Shown here in pieces: positions 31,940 to 40,767 of a stretch of 64,000 bases of DNA. The position numbers were made by a program, and so were the translations under genes. This DNA comes from Cupriavidus pauculus (lineage in GTDB: Bacteria > Pseudomonadota > Gammaproteobacteria > Burkholderiales > Burkholderiaceae). The stretch covers positions 248,001-312,000 of the forward strand of contig NZ_VZOW01000003.1 in assembly GCF_008801835.1 (NCBI RefSeq), written 5' to 3'. Position 1 is the first letter of the stretch. The number at the start of each line of letters is the position of its first letter. The notes beneath the pieces are model-generated. The model had not been told where the DNA came from and made no database searches. It saw only the letters and a program-made list of their open reading frames with translations.

Positions 31940-32024
31940 TGGTGCCCGGGGTCGGACTCGAACCGACACGCCTTGCGGCGGGGGATTTTGAGTCCCCTGC
32001 GTCTACCTGTTTCACCACCCGGGC
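31940..32024 (-). tRNA. tRNA-Leu (anticodon CAA)
   Basis: The 85-base minus-strand sequence folds as a class II tRNA with a long variable arm: the acceptor GCCCGGG pairs with CCCGGGC, the T arm contains GTTCGAGTC and the 3' CCA is encoded. The anticodon loop CTCAAAA gives CAA (bases 31988-31990), reading the UUG leucine codon. Confidence 0.97.
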
Positions 32025-32150
32025 ATGGGTGTCGCGATGTTCCGGAACGGGCAACGCGCTGCGATGAAACGCGGATTATGCCGCAAATCCGCACTGCGGA
32101 CAACTGGCCGGCGCGCCGCCGGGCGTTTGCTCTGCGGTGTCCCGGGTGAG

Positions 32151-32510
32151 TTACCTCCGCGTCTTGACGGTGCGGCTACGGTCGTAGAAGCCGGGTGGCT
32201 TGCGTGCGATCCAGCGGATGAAGTCGGCCATGACCGGGTGCGCACGCAGCGCGGTCCAGTCGTGATACGTGATGGCCAGCTCAGCTTCGGAAAAGACCGA
32301 ATGGATTTTCTGATGGCAGACGCGGTGCATCGGTACCACGTCACGGCCGCCGCGGCTGCGCGGCACCGGATGATGCAGATCGGTGCTGGCGTCGTCCAGC
32401 AGCGGACGGCCGCACAACGGGCAGCGGTTGGCCTGGGCGGGCGCGTCGGCGATCGGCGGTGGGCCGAGTTGATCATCCTGGCCGGCGCGCAATCGGCGTT
32501 TGACGACCAT
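32151..32510 (-). CDS. Small HNH endonuclease-like protein
   Basis: A 119-residue protein with one HNH (His-Me finger) module: zinc cysteines C30-x-x-C33 (CPLCGRPLL), the core DLHHPVPRSRGGRDVVPMHRVCHQKIH with H46/H47, and a second metal pair in C65-H66. The C-terminal half has WIARKPPGFYDRSRTVKTRR. Stand-alone HNH proteins of this size may be nucleases or structural zinc proteins; nothing adjacent points to restriction, phage or a homing intron. The ATG at 32508-32510 has a weak ribosome-binding site, so the start is uncertain. Confidence 0.75.
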   Translation of the reverse strand: MVVKRRLRAGQDDQLGPPPIADAPAQANRCPLCGRPLLDDASTDLHHPVPRSRGGRDVVPMHRVCHQKIHSVFSEAELAITYHDWTALRAHPVMADFIRWIARKPPGFYDRSRTVKTRR

Positions 32511-32615
32511 AAGGTTCCGGGAGAACAGCGGTTGACGGTAGAGGGACAGCGCTTGCGGTAGGATAGCGCGCAACTGCGACACGCGTCGCCGCCGCGATCC
32601 CAATGGAGCCGAGCC

Positions 32616-33557
32616 ATGTCCGCCGAGCCGACCCTCGATGCCACGCCTGCCAACAGCGTTGCCGCGCTGGCCGCCTTGCCCTCGCAGGATCCGGCCTTCT
32701 ATGCGCAGGCTTACAACAATCGCGCGAACGTTCCGGACAATGCTGTCCACATGGCGCGTTGGGCCGCCGATTCGGCGTTGATGCGCGCCAGCGCAGTGAC
32801 ATATTTCGAGAATCTCGCCTATGGCGATCCGGACTCGCCGCTGGCTGCGACGGAAACGCTCGATTATTTCCCGGCCGCCTCGGTCGATGACGACGCATTG
32901 CCGCCATTGCTGGTGTTTCTGCACGGCGGCTACTACCGCGCGCTGGACAAGCGCGATCACAGCTTTGTCGCGCATGTGCCGACCCGCCGTGGCGTGTCAG
33001 TGGCGGTGATCAACTATGCGCTGTGTCCGGCCGTGACCGTGGAAACCATCGTGCGTCAGACGCTGCAGGCCGTCGCATGGCTGTACCGCGACAGCGAGCG
33101 GCTGGGACACGATCGTCGGCGTATTTTCCTCGCGGGGCATTCGGTCGGCGGCCATCTGGTGACGATGCTGATGGCCGCCCGATGGCCGCAATGGGGCAAG
33201 GATCTGCCGCCGGATTTGATCAAGGGCGGCCTCACTATCAGCGGCCTGTACGATCTGGAACCGCTGCGCCTGGCCGACTTTCTGCAGGTGGATCTGCAAT
33301 TGACGCCGGCCGATGTGGCGCGCCTGTCGCCCGCCTTCATGACGCCCGCCACGCGCGCCCCGCTGATCACTGCCGTGGGGGAACTGGAATCGAGCGAATA
33401 TCATCGCCAGCATGCGCTGATCCGGGCGGCGTGGCCGCACAATGCGCGCGAGGATTTCCGCCTGAAGGGACGCCATCACTTCAACGTGATGGATGATCTG
33501 ATGCGGGATGACAGCCCGTTGTCGCGGGCGCTGTTGGGAATGATCGCCGGCGCCTGA
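32616..33557 (+). CDS. Alpha/beta hydrolase (HGG-type esterase or kynurenine-formamidase-like)
   Basis: A 313-residue hydrolase with the oxyanion motif FLHGGYYRALDKRDHSFVA (about 102-119), the nucleophile elbow GHSVGGH (Ser176) and a C-terminal GRHHFN carrying the likely catalytic histidine. This layout is shared by bacterial kynurenine-formamidase-like esterases. No tryptophan-degradation genes are near, so the substrate is unknown. The ATG has GGAG upstream. It diverges from the HNH gene. Confidence 0.85.
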   Translation: MSAEPTLDATPANSVAALAALPSQDPAFYAQAYNNRANVPDNAVHMARWAADSALMRASAVTYFENLAYGDPDSPLAATETLDYFPAASVDDDALPPLLVFLHGGYYRALDKRDHSFVAHVPTRRGVSVAVINYALCPAVTVETIVRQTLQAVAWLYRDSERLGHDRRRIFLAGHSVGGHLVTMLMAARWPQWGKDLPPDLIKGGLTISGLYDLEPLRLADFLQVDLQLTPADVARLSPAFMTPATRAPLITAVGELESSEYHRQHALIRAAWPHNAREDFRLKGRHHFNVMDDLMRDDSPLSRALLGMIAGA

Positions 33558-33613
33558 CGCAACCGGCCGCCTCACCCGCCCCGCGTTTCCGGCGCGCCCC
33601 GTCTCTCTCCACG

Positions 33614-33681
33614 GACCGTTCACCGCAAACGATTCACCACGAACAATTCACCGCTACTGTTCGCCGCTACTGTTCGCCGCA
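33614..33681. repeat. Degenerate short direct repeats
   Basis: About five copies of a TTC(A/G)CC(G/A)C core every 13-15 bases; two of them share the 13-base unit TTCGCCGCTACTG almost exactly. They run into the last codons of the minus-strand LysR gene. Probably replication slippage; no function is suggested. Confidence 0.5.
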
Positions 33682-34488
33682 AAGTCGGCGGCGGACTTCC
33701 GGTTGCGTCACGTAATCCACGCACCATTGCCGCACGCGGCCCTTCTTCTCCGGGCGATAGACCAGGAACAGGTGCGTGGCATGCTTCTGTTCCTCGACGG
33801 CGCGGGCCACCAGGCGGCCTTGCGCGATCGCGGCTTGTGCCATGTGTCGCGGCACGTAGCCGATGCCGGCGCCTGCTTCGATCAGCGCAATGGCCACGCC
33901 GAAGCCAGGCACGAACAGCGGCTTTTGTGTATTAAGCAGCCACGCGTGCTGCGGGCTGAAAGCCAGCGATGTGTCGCGGACGTAGACCGCCGGATACTTG
34001 CGCAGGTCGCTTGAACGTAGCGGTTGTTTCTGTTGCGCCAGCGGATGGTCGGGCGCGATCACGAAGTCCCAGGCGATCTCGCCCAGCGATTCGCTGATCA
34101 ATGCGTCCGAATGCGGCACCCCGTGCGGCACGCCGATGACCAGGTCGGCACGATCGCCGTACCGCGCGTCCCAGCAGCCGTTGTACACCTCGCGCAGGAT
34201 GCTCAGTTCCGTGGTCGGGAATTGCTTCTCGAATTCCAACACCAGCGCCACCAAGGCATCTTGCGCGATGATGTTGTTGACGGCGATGCGCAACTCACGC
34301 TCGACCGCGTCGTTTTCCAGCCCTGTGTTTTGTCGCAAGACTTCCATTTCGTCGATGATGCTTTTGCAATGGCGGACAAGAAATCGCCTGCCTCGGGTCA
34401 ATCGGATTTGACTGCCATCGCGTTGGAATTTTTCTAGCCGGGTGCTGGTCTTCAGCTGGCGGCGCGCATCGCCGGTGGCCGAAGGCAT
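33667..34488 (-). CDS. LysR-type regulator with a degenerate DNA-binding domain (possible pseudogene)
   Basis: A 273-residue protein whose effector domain is intact (VERELRIAVNNIIAQDALVALV, ADLVIGVPHGVP, IEAGAGIGYVPRHMA). The N terminus reads RRQLKTSTRLEKFQRDGSQIRLTRGRRFLVRH, clearly the end of a LysR winged helix-turn-helix, but the helix-turn-helix itself is missing or scrambled. Just upstream, another frame reads LEFPPLY, like a normal LysR start, before a stop. Small deletions or frameshifts therefore seem to have broken the gene. Without the helix it should not bind DNA normally. It is followed by short repeats and preceded by an A+T-rich repeat region. Confidence 0.7.
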   Translation of the reverse strand: MPSATGDARRQLKTSTRLEKFQRDGSQIRLTRGRRFLVRHCKSIIDEMEVLRQNTGLENDAVERELRIAVNNIIAQDALVALVLEFEKQFPTTELSILREVYNGCWDARYGDRADLVIGVPHGVPHSDALISESLGEIAWDFVIAPDHPLAQQKQPLRSSDLRKYPAVYVRDTSLAFSPQHAWLLNTQKPLFVPGFGVAIALIEAGAGIGYVPRHMAQAAIAQGRLVARAVEEQKHATHLFLVYRPEKKGRVRQWCVDYVTQPEVRRRLCGEQ

Positions 34489-34600
34489 GTGGCCGAAGTG
34501 TTCGGGAGCCGACGCGTGGACTGATTTAATTGTATAAAGGCGGGAATTCCAAGGTCGAGCAATGATTGGAGTTATTCCCGTAAATAATTTGCTGATATCA

Positions 34601-34669
34601 GCAATATCGCAAACGCCTCAAATTTAATGCGTCACGAATTAGCGATATTGCGGTTATTGCAATATCGCT
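34601..34669. repeat. Three copies of GCAATATCGC
   Basis: Copies lie at 34601-34610 (+), 34642-34651 (-) and 34659-34668 (+). The last two extend into a perfect 11-bp inverted repeat AGCGATATTGC / GCAATATCGCT with a 7-base centre. This looks like a set of regulator-binding sites upstream of the decayed LysR gene. Confidence 0.65.
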
Positions 34670-34726
34670 GGTTCAGGTGGGGGAATTAAGGGGAGGGAGA
34701 TACAGCGGAGGGGGAAAGTGTGGCGA

Positions 34727-34750
34727 GGTGTGGCGGCACGTCGCCACACC
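34727..34750. repeat. Inverted repeat downstream of the dehydrogenase gene
   Basis: A perfect 9-bp stem GGTGTGGCG / CGCCACACC with a 6-base loop lies about 100 bases after the minus-strand dehydrogenase gene. It may be its terminator, but the following T run (TTT) is short and displaced. Confidence 0.45.
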
Positions 34751-34847
34751 AGAAGGCATCGGTCCTATCGCGATTGCAGTCTTGCAGGCGCCGAAACCTT
34801 CAGCGCCTGGCGTCCTTAGGAATTCGCATCCCCCTGCGATTCGAGCC

Positions 34848-35726
34848 TCAGTGCTTCGAATCCTTCAGTTCCAGCACGCGCAGCAGCGACGACGTATCGT
34901 CCTTGCCCCAGCCTTGTTCCATCAGTTCGCCCAGTTGTGCCGACGTGGCGCGCATGGCGGGCAGATCGAGGCCGATTTGATTGGCGATGTCGGCGGCAAG
35001 ACCGAAATCCTTGGCATGCAGGCGCGATTCGATGCCGGCGGAAAAATCGCGCGACACCATCTTCGGGCCAAGCATGTCGAGCATGCGGCTGCCCGCCATG
35101 CCCGTCGACATGGCCTGGAAGACCTTGCCGGTATCCACGCCCTGTGCATTGGCAAAGCGCATGGCTTCGGCGATGCCCTCAATGTTCACCACCTGGGCAA
35201 TCTGATTGCACAGCTTGGCGACCTGACCCGCGCCGTTGCCGCCGATATGGGTGATGGTCTTGCCCAGGCATTCCAGCAGCGGCCGCACTTTCTCCAGCGC
35301 CTCGGCGCGTCCACCCACCATGATGGTCAGCGTGGCCGCCTGCGCGCCCACCGTGCCGCCCGACACCGGGCAATCCAGTGCTTCGATGCCTTTGGCAGCC
35401 AGCGCCTGCGCAATCTCGCGCGTGACGATCGGCGAAATCGTGCTGTGATCGATGCAGATGGTACCGGGCGCCGCGCCCTCGATGACGCCGCCCTGGCCGA
35501 GCAGCACGTCGCGCACGTCCTCGGACGATGTGACGTTGGTGAACACTACTGCCGCACCGCGAGCGGCCTCGGCCGGACTGAAAAACGGTTGTGCGCCCAG
35601 CGCACGCGCGGCTTCGGCGGCCTCGGGGCGACGCACGAAAGCGCGCACGGTGTGTCCGGCGCGAATCAGATGGCCCACCATCGGCGCGCCCATCGCGCCC
35701 AGGCCGATAAATGCTACGGTGGTCAT
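34848..35726 (-). CDS. Beta-hydroxyacid dehydrogenase (GarR / 3-hydroxyisobutyrate dehydrogenase family)
   Basis: A 292-residue NAD(P)-dependent oxidoreductase. It has the Rossmann motif FIGLGAMGAPM, the substrate motif DCPVSGGTVGAQAATLTIMVGG and the catalytic lysine K171 in GNGAGQVAKLCNQI. These identify the 6-phosphogluconate dehydrogenase-like/HIBADH family, including tartronate semialdehyde reductase (2-hydroxy-3-oxopropionate reductase). The exact substrate cannot be told by eye; no glyoxylate or valine genes are adjacent. It is 47 bases downstream of the methyltransferase gene in the same direction. Confidence 0.88.
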   Translation of the reverse strand: MTTVAFIGLGAMGAPMVGHLIRAGHTVRAFVRRPEAAEAARALGAQPFFSPAEAARGAAVVFTNVTSSEDVRDVLLGQGGVIEGAAPGTICIDHSTISPIVTREIAQALAAKGIEALDCPVSGGTVGAQAATLTIMVGGRAEALEKVRPLLECLGKTITHIGGNGAGQVAKLCNQIAQVVNIEGIAEAMRFANAQGVDTGKVFQAMSTGMAGSRMLDMLGPKMVSRDFSAGIESRLHAKDFGLAADIANQIGLDLPAMRATSAQLGELMEQGWGKDDTSSLLRVLELKDSKH

Positions 35727-35773
35727 GAATGCTTCCTTGTCAGATAACGTTGGCGCTCCGGCGCCACGGTGCG

Positions 35774-36919
35774 TTACTTTGCGGCGAGGCGCCACAACGA
35801 GGTGACTTCCGCCTTGCGTGCGGCGAACAGCGGATCCTCGGCGTCGTTGGCTTTGGGATGGTGCGGACGCACATCGGAACGGCCCAGCACCTTCAACCCG
35901 GCGGCATCGATCCAGCCAAGCAGTTGATCGCGCGTGCGCAGGCCGAGATGTTCGGCGAAATCGGACAGGATCAGCCAGCCCTGGCCGCGCGGCTCGAGAT
36001 GCGCGGCCAGGCCGTCGAGGAAACCGCGCAGCATGCGGCTGTCCGGATCGAATACGGCGTGTTCTATGGGCGACGCCGGACGCGCCGGCACCCACGGCGG
36101 ATTGCAGACGATGAGCGGCGCGCGGCCTTGCGGGAACAAGTCGGCCTCGATGATCTCGACGCGGTCGTCGAGCCCCAGGCGGGCGATGTTCTCGCGCGCG
36201 CAACCGAGCGCTCGCGCATCCTGATCGGTGCCGATCACGCGCTCGACACCCCGCTCGGCAAGCAGCGCGGCCAGGATGCCGGTGCCGGTGCCGATATCGA
36301 ACGCCAGCGCGGTCGATGGCAGCATTTCGCGCGCCACAAGTTCGAGATATTCGCCGCGCACCGGCGAGAACACGCCGTACCACGGGTGAATCCGTTCGCC
36401 GAGGATCGGAATCTCCACGCCCTTGCGACGCCATTCGTATGCGCCGATCAAGCCCAGCAGCTCGCGCATCGACGCCACATAGGGCTGGCTGGATGGACCG
36501 TAGACCTGCTCGCACGCCTCGCGTACGTCCGGTGCGCGGCGCAGCGGAACCACATGGCCGGCCTCGAACGGCAGCAGCAGCATGCCCAGCGTGCGTGCAC
36601 GCTGCGATTGCGCCAGACGATGCTTGTGGAACGCTTCGGTGAGGCTGGCGGGCGCCTTGTCGGCGTTGCGCGATTTGCGCTGCGGCTTGCGGTCGACGCG
36701 TCGCGCCATGGCCTGCAGCAGTTGCCGCGCATTCTGGAAATCGCCGCGCCAGAGCAGGGCGGTGCCTTCGCTGGCCAGCCGGTACGCGGTATCGGCCGGG
36801 GTCTGGTCGTCGGCAATCACGACGCGCTTCGGCGGCGGCAGTCCGGCCTCGGAGCGCCACAGCGCGCTGCGCTCGGCGCCGTCCTCGGTCCATTCGATTG
36901 TCGGGAGGGAATCAGTCAC
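35774..36919 (-). CDS. Class I SAM-dependent methyltransferase (NPPW type)
   Basis: A 381-residue protein with a C-terminal methyltransferase fold: AFDIGTGTGILAALLAERG (SAM-binding motif I), GTDQDARAL, and IVCNPPWVPARP, the NPP[YW] motif of enzymes that methylate nitrogen on glutamine or nucleobases (PrmC, RsmC and relatives). The N-terminal half (about 1-170) has no motif I recognise and probably recognises the substrate. The start is a GTG with no strong ribosome-binding site, so the N terminus is uncertain. It lies between cysB and the dehydrogenase gene on the minus strand. Confidence 0.8.
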   Translation of the reverse strand: MTDSLPTIEWTEDGAERSALWRSEAGLPPPKRVVIADDQTPADTAYRLASEGTALLWRGDFQNARQLLQAMARRVDRKPQRKSRNADKAPASLTEAFHKHRLAQSQRARTLGMLLLPFEAGHVVPLRRAPDVREACEQVYGPSSQPYVASMRELLGLIGAYEWRRKGVEIPILGERIHPWYGVFSPVRGEYLELVAREMLPSTALAFDIGTGTGILAALLAERGVERVIGTDQDARALGCARENIARLGLDDRVEIIEADLFPQGRAPLIVCNPPWVPARPASPIEHAVFDPDSRMLRGFLDGLAAHLEPRGQGWLILSDFAEHLGLRTRDQLLGWIDAAGLKVLGRSDVRPHHPKANDAEDPLFAARKAEVTSLWRLAAK

Positions 36920-37060
36920 GGGTATCTATATAGAAGGGGAATCCTGACGCGCCAGGCGCGCGAGGAAGATGAAGCGATGTGGCTCCGGCGGGGCGCGCCG
37001 ACCGCGTCGTCGGCAACGGTCGGGCCGCCCCAAGGCGCCGGAGTGATGGAAGCCTGCCGC

Positions 37061-38002
37061 TTACAGCTCGTAGGCCTCGTGGTCGCCCGACATGGCCTGT
37101 TCCACAAGCTTGCGGTTCAACGTCGGCGAGAACAATTCGATAAATGTGTAGACAAAGCTGCGCAGATACGCGCCCTGCTTCACGGCGAGGTGCGTGACAT
37201 TGGTGCCAAAAAGGTGTCCGGCAGGAATGCCGCGCAGGTTGCGGTCGCGCTCGGGATCATAGGCGAGTCCGGCGACGATGCCGATGCCCAGGCCAATCTC
37301 GACGTAGGTCTTGATCACGTCGGCGTCGATCGCTTCGAGCACGATGTCGGGCTGCAGCTGGCGCAGCTCGAAGGCCTTGTCGATCTTGGGCCGGCCGGCG
37401 AAATTCACGTCGTAGGTAATCAACGGGAAGGTCGCCAGGTCTTCCAGCGTCAGGTGTTTCTTTTCCAGCAGCGGATGATCGGGTGGCGTAATCACCATAT
37501 GCTGCCATTGGTAACCGGGCAACGACACCAGCGCCTTGTCGCCGGAGATGCCCTCGGTGGCGATGCCGAGATCCGCCTGGTCGTGCAGGATCATGTCGGC
37601 AATCTGCGACGGGTTGCCCTGCTGAATCGACAAACGCACCTTGGGGTAACGCTTGGTGAACTCGGCGATCACGCGCGGCAACGCGTAGCGCGCCTGCGTG
37701 TGGGTGGTCGCAATCGTGAAATTGCCCTGGTCCTGCGCCGCGTAATCCTTGCCCACGCGCTTCAGGCTTTCCACCTCCTGCAGGATCTTCTCGACCGATG
37801 TCAGGATGCGACGACCCGGCTCGGTCAGGCTGCGGATCCGTTTGCCATGCCGCGTGAAGATATCGACACCCAGCTCTTCTTCCAGCTCGATGATGGCTTT
37901 TGAGACACCGGGTTGTGACGTATAAAGCGCTTTGGCGGCTTCTGTCAGGTTGAAGTTTTGCCTGACGGCCTCACGCACGAAGCGGAACTGGTGAAGATTC
38001 AT
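37061..38002 (-). CDS. cysB: LysR-type regulator CysB
   Basis: A 313-residue LysR protein with the CysB-type N terminus MNLHQFRFVREAVRQNFNLTEAAKALYTSQPGVSKAI and the effector region FTIATTHTQARYALPRVIAEFTKRYP and QQGNPSQIADM typical of CysB/Cbl. CysB activates sulfate-assimilation genes and responds to N-acetylserine and sulfide. Here it sits opposite the sulfur genes at 38.2-45.9 kb, its expected targets. Its upstream region (38003-38176) is A+T-rich and is the likely shared control region. Confidence 0.93.
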   Translation of the reverse strand: MNLHQFRFVREAVRQNFNLTEAAKALYTSQPGVSKAIIELEEELGVDIFTRHGKRIRSLTEPGRRILTSVEKILQEVESLKRVGKDYAAQDQGNFTIATTHTQARYALPRVIAEFTKRYPKVRLSIQQGNPSQIADMILHDQADLGIATEGISGDKALVSLPGYQWQHMVITPPDHPLLEKKHLTLEDLATFPLITYDVNFAGRPKIDKAFELRQLQPDIVLEAIDADVIKTYVEIGLGIGIVAGLAYDPERDRNLRGIPAGHLFGTNVTHLAVKQGAYLRSFVYTFIELFSPTLNRKLVEQAMSGDHEAYEL

Positions 38003-38176
38003 ATAACTTGGGCCGTATAAACAAACAACTTCTTATTAGTTTGAGATATGAGGCGAGTTTATTACGATTCTCGAACTTTGTTAAACGTTCGCCTGCCCGT
38101 ATTGCGTCCGCGCCCGGCCTGAAAAGGTGAGGCCGGGCTCGCAGCGGCGCCGGGCGCAGTCGAGAAAAGCCCCCGC

Positions 38177-38950
38177 ATGTCCCTTGCCTATACCGTTTCC
38201 GGTCTGCTGGTAGGCCTCCTGGTCGGTCTGACCGGCGTGGGCGGGGGGTCGCTCATGACGCCGTTGCTGACGCTGCTTTTCGGTTTTTCTCCGGCCACCG
38301 CCGTGGGCACCGATCTGGCGTTTGCGTCGATTACGAAGGGATTTGGCACGCTCGCGCACCGCGCGCACGGCCATGTGCAATGGCAAGTGGTGCGCCGCCT
38401 GTGCCTGGGCAGCCTGCCGGCCGCGCTGGCCGCGATCCTGGTGCTCAAGAGCGCCGGCGAGCTCGATGCGCGCTGGCTGCACGCGATCCGCCTGACGATC
38501 GGCGTGTCGGTGCTGCTGACGGTGGTGTCGTTGCTGTTCCGCAAGCAGATGCTGGCCTGGCTGGCGCGCAATCCGCGCTACCAGCTCGAAGGCCGCGCGC
38601 AGGTGGTGGCCACCGTGATCGTTGGCGCCGTGATCGGCGTGCTGGTGACGGTGTCGTCGATTGGCGCGGGCGCCGTCGGCGCGACGCTGATCCTGCTGCT
38701 GTATCCCCATATGAAGCCGGCCGAAGTGGCCGGCACCGATATCGCCTACGCCGTGCCCCTCACGGCGGTGGCCGGGCTGGGCCACGTGTGGCTTGGCACC
38801 GTTGACTGGAATTTGCTGCTGGCGCTGCTGGTGGGTTCGATCCCCGGCATCTGGCTCGGCGCGCAACTGTCGCGGGCGCTGCCCGAACGGCTGCTGCGCG
38901 CGGCGCTGGCGACGACGCTGACGCTCGTCGCCATCAAGCTCGTTTCGTGA
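38177..38950 (+). CDS. TauE/SafE family sulfite exporter-like membrane protein
   Basis: A 257-residue membrane protein with the family repeat motifs GVGGGSLMTPLLTLLFGFSPATAVGTDLAFASITK near the N terminus and SSIGAGAVGATLILLLYPHMKPAEVAGTDIAYAVPLT in the second half. TauE/SafE proteins are proposed to export sulfite or sulfonate-derived anions. Its place between cysB and cysI fits sulfite removal or sulfur transport; direction and substrate are inferred. About eight hydrophobic segments are visible. Confidence 0.85.
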   Translation: MSLAYTVSGLLVGLLVGLTGVGGGSLMTPLLTLLFGFSPATAVGTDLAFASITKGFGTLAHRAHGHVQWQVVRRLCLGSLPAALAAILVLKSAGELDARWLHAIRLTIGVSVLLTVVSLLFRKQMLAWLARNPRYQLEGRAQVVATVIVGAVIGVLVTVSSIGAGAVGATLILLLYPHMKPAEVAGTDIAYAVPLTAVAGLGHVWLGTVDWNLLLALLVGSIPGIWLGAQLSRALPERLLRAALATTLTLVAIKLVS

Positions 38951-39065
38951 GGTCGGCCATGGATGAACGTGTCGCCATGTCGTGTCGTCATACGGCCCTG
39001 CCGCGCTGACGGCTCATCCCTGACCCGCCTTCTCAACATTACCGAATACTGAACGGACCCACGCC

Positions 39066-40748
39066 ATGTATCAGTACGATCAATACGACCAACGAATCGT
39101 CAACGAGCGCGTCGCGCAATTCCGCGACCAGGTACGCCGCCGCCTGTCCGACGAGCTGACCGAGGAAGAATTCCTGCCGCTGCGCCTGCAGAACGGCCTG
39201 TACATGCAGCGTCACGCCTACATGCTGCGCGTGGCGATTCCGTACGGCCTGCTGGCCTCGAAGCAGATGCGGATGCTGGCCCATATCGCGCGCGAATACG
39301 ACCGCGGCTACGGCCACTTCTCGACGCGCCAGAACATCCAGTACAACTGGATGGAACTGGAGCGCGTGCCCGACGTGCTGGCCGATCTGGCCAGCGTGGA
39401 AATGCACGGCATCCAGACTTCCGGCAACTGCGTGCGCAATATCACGACCGACCAGTTTGCCGGCGTGGCGCCCGATGAAAGCGTCGATCCGCGCGTGCTG
39501 GCCGAACTGCTGCGCCAGTGGAGCACGTTCCAGCCGGAATTCGCGTTCCTGCCGCGCAAGTTCAAGATCGCGATCTCGGCATCGAAGGATGACCGCGCCG
39601 TGGTGCAGATGCACGACATCGGCATCTATGCCTACCGGAACGCGCAGGGCGAAACGCGCCTGCGCATCCTGGCCGGCGGCGGCCTGGGCCGCACCCCGAT
39701 CCTCGGCACGGTCATCAAGGAAGACCTGCCGTGGCAGCACATGCTGACCTACGTCGAGTCGGCCATCCGCGTGTACAACCGCTACGGTCGCCGCGACAAC
39801 AAGTACAAGGCGCGCATCAAGATCCTGGTGAAGGCCATCGGCGCCGAGAAGTTCGCCGCCGAAGTCGAGGAAGAGTGGCAGCACAGCAAGGACGGCCCGG
39901 GCACGCTGACGCAGGCCGAATTCGACCGCGTGGCGCAGTATTTCCAGCCGCCCGCCTATGAAAAGCTGGCCGATACCGACGCGACGTTCGAAACGCATCT
40001 GCTCGAGAGCAAGGCCTTTGCGCGCTGGGTCACCCGCAACGTGCATGCGCACAAGGTGCCCGGCTACGCCGCCGTGACGCTGTCGACCAAGCCGGGCCCC
40101 GCGTCGCCTCCGGGCGATGCCACGGCCGAGCAGATGGACGCGGTTGCAGACTTCGCCGACCGCTTCGGCTATGGCGAGCTGCGCGTCGCGCACGAGCAGA
40201 ACCTGGTGCTGCCCGACGTCAAGAAGCGCGACCTGTTCGCGCTGTGGGAAGCTGCCCGCAAGGTGGGCCTGGCCACGGCCAACATCGGCCTGCTGACCGA
40301 CATCATCGCGTGCCCGGGCGGCGATTTCTGCTCGCTGGCCAATGCCAAGTCCATCCCGATCGCGCTGGGCATCCAGCAGCGCTTCGACGATCTCGACTAC
40401 GTCTACGACCTGGGCGAGATCTCGCTGAACATCTCCGGCTGCATCAACGCTTGCGGCCACCACCACGTCGGCAACATCGGCGTGCTGGGCGTCGATAAGG
40501 ATGGCTCGGAGTGGTATCAGGTCACGTTGGGCGGCGCGCAGGGCAACGAGTCGGCGATCGGCAAGGTCATCGGCCCGTCGTTCAGCGCCGAGGAAATGCC
40601 CGATGTGGTGACCCGCATCATCGACACGTTCGTGGCCAACCGTGCTGGCGACGAGCGCTTTATCGACACGTTCGCCCGTATCGGCATGGCCCCGTTCAAG
40701 GAGCGCGTGTACGCCGACAAGCAGCGTGAAGAACGCGCCGAAGCCTGA
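39066..40748 (+). CDS. cysI: Sulfite reductase hemoprotein subunit
   Basis: CysI reduces sulfite to sulfide with six electrons using siroheme and a [4Fe-4S] cluster. The 560-residue protein has the coupled cluster/siroheme cysteines C416, C422, C459 and C463 (CPGGDFCSLANAK and NISGCINACGHHH) and the siroheme-binding GHFSTRQNIQYNW and TSGNCVRNITTD regions. No cysJ flavoprotein is in the operon, so the electron donor must be encoded elsewhere or differ from the E. coli system. A DUF934 gene follows after 19 bases. Confidence 0.95.
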   Translation: MYQYDQYDQRIVNERVAQFRDQVRRRLSDELTEEEFLPLRLQNGLYMQRHAYMLRVAIPYGLLASKQMRMLAHIAREYDRGYGHFSTRQNIQYNWMELERVPDVLADLASVEMHGIQTSGNCVRNITTDQFAGVAPDESVDPRVLAELLRQWSTFQPEFAFLPRKFKIAISASKDDRAVVQMHDIGIYAYRNAQGETRLRILAGGGLGRTPILGTVIKEDLPWQHMLTYVESAIRVYNRYGRRDNKYKARIKILVKAIGAEKFAAEVEEEWQHSKDGPGTLTQAEFDRVAQYFQPPAYEKLADTDATFETHLLESKAFARWVTRNVHAHKVPGYAAVTLSTKPGPASPPGDATAEQMDAVADFADRFGYGELRVAHEQNLVLPDVKKRDLFALWEAARKVGLATANIGLLTDIIACPGGDFCSLANAKSIPIALGIQQRFDDLDYVYDLGEISLNISGCINACGHHHVGNIGVLGVDKDGSEWYQVTLGGAQGNESAIGKVIGPSFSAEEMPDVVTRIIDTFVANRAGDERFIDTFARIGMAPFKERVYADKQREERAEA

Positions 40749-40767
40749 CGAACGAGAGAGACCGAAC

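Larger units (their letters stand above)
34489..34847. other. A+T-rich intergenic region with inverted repeats
   Basis: A 359-base gap whose first half (34530-34675) is strikingly low in GC. It holds three copies of GCAATATCGC and, further on, a 9-bp inverted repeat at 34727-34750. No gene is visible. Confidence 0.6.

Noticed and set aside
33614-33681. Possible CRISPR-like repeat spacing
   Set aside because: Units are only about 13-15 bases with no spacers, and they run into a coding sequence; no cas gene is present in the window.
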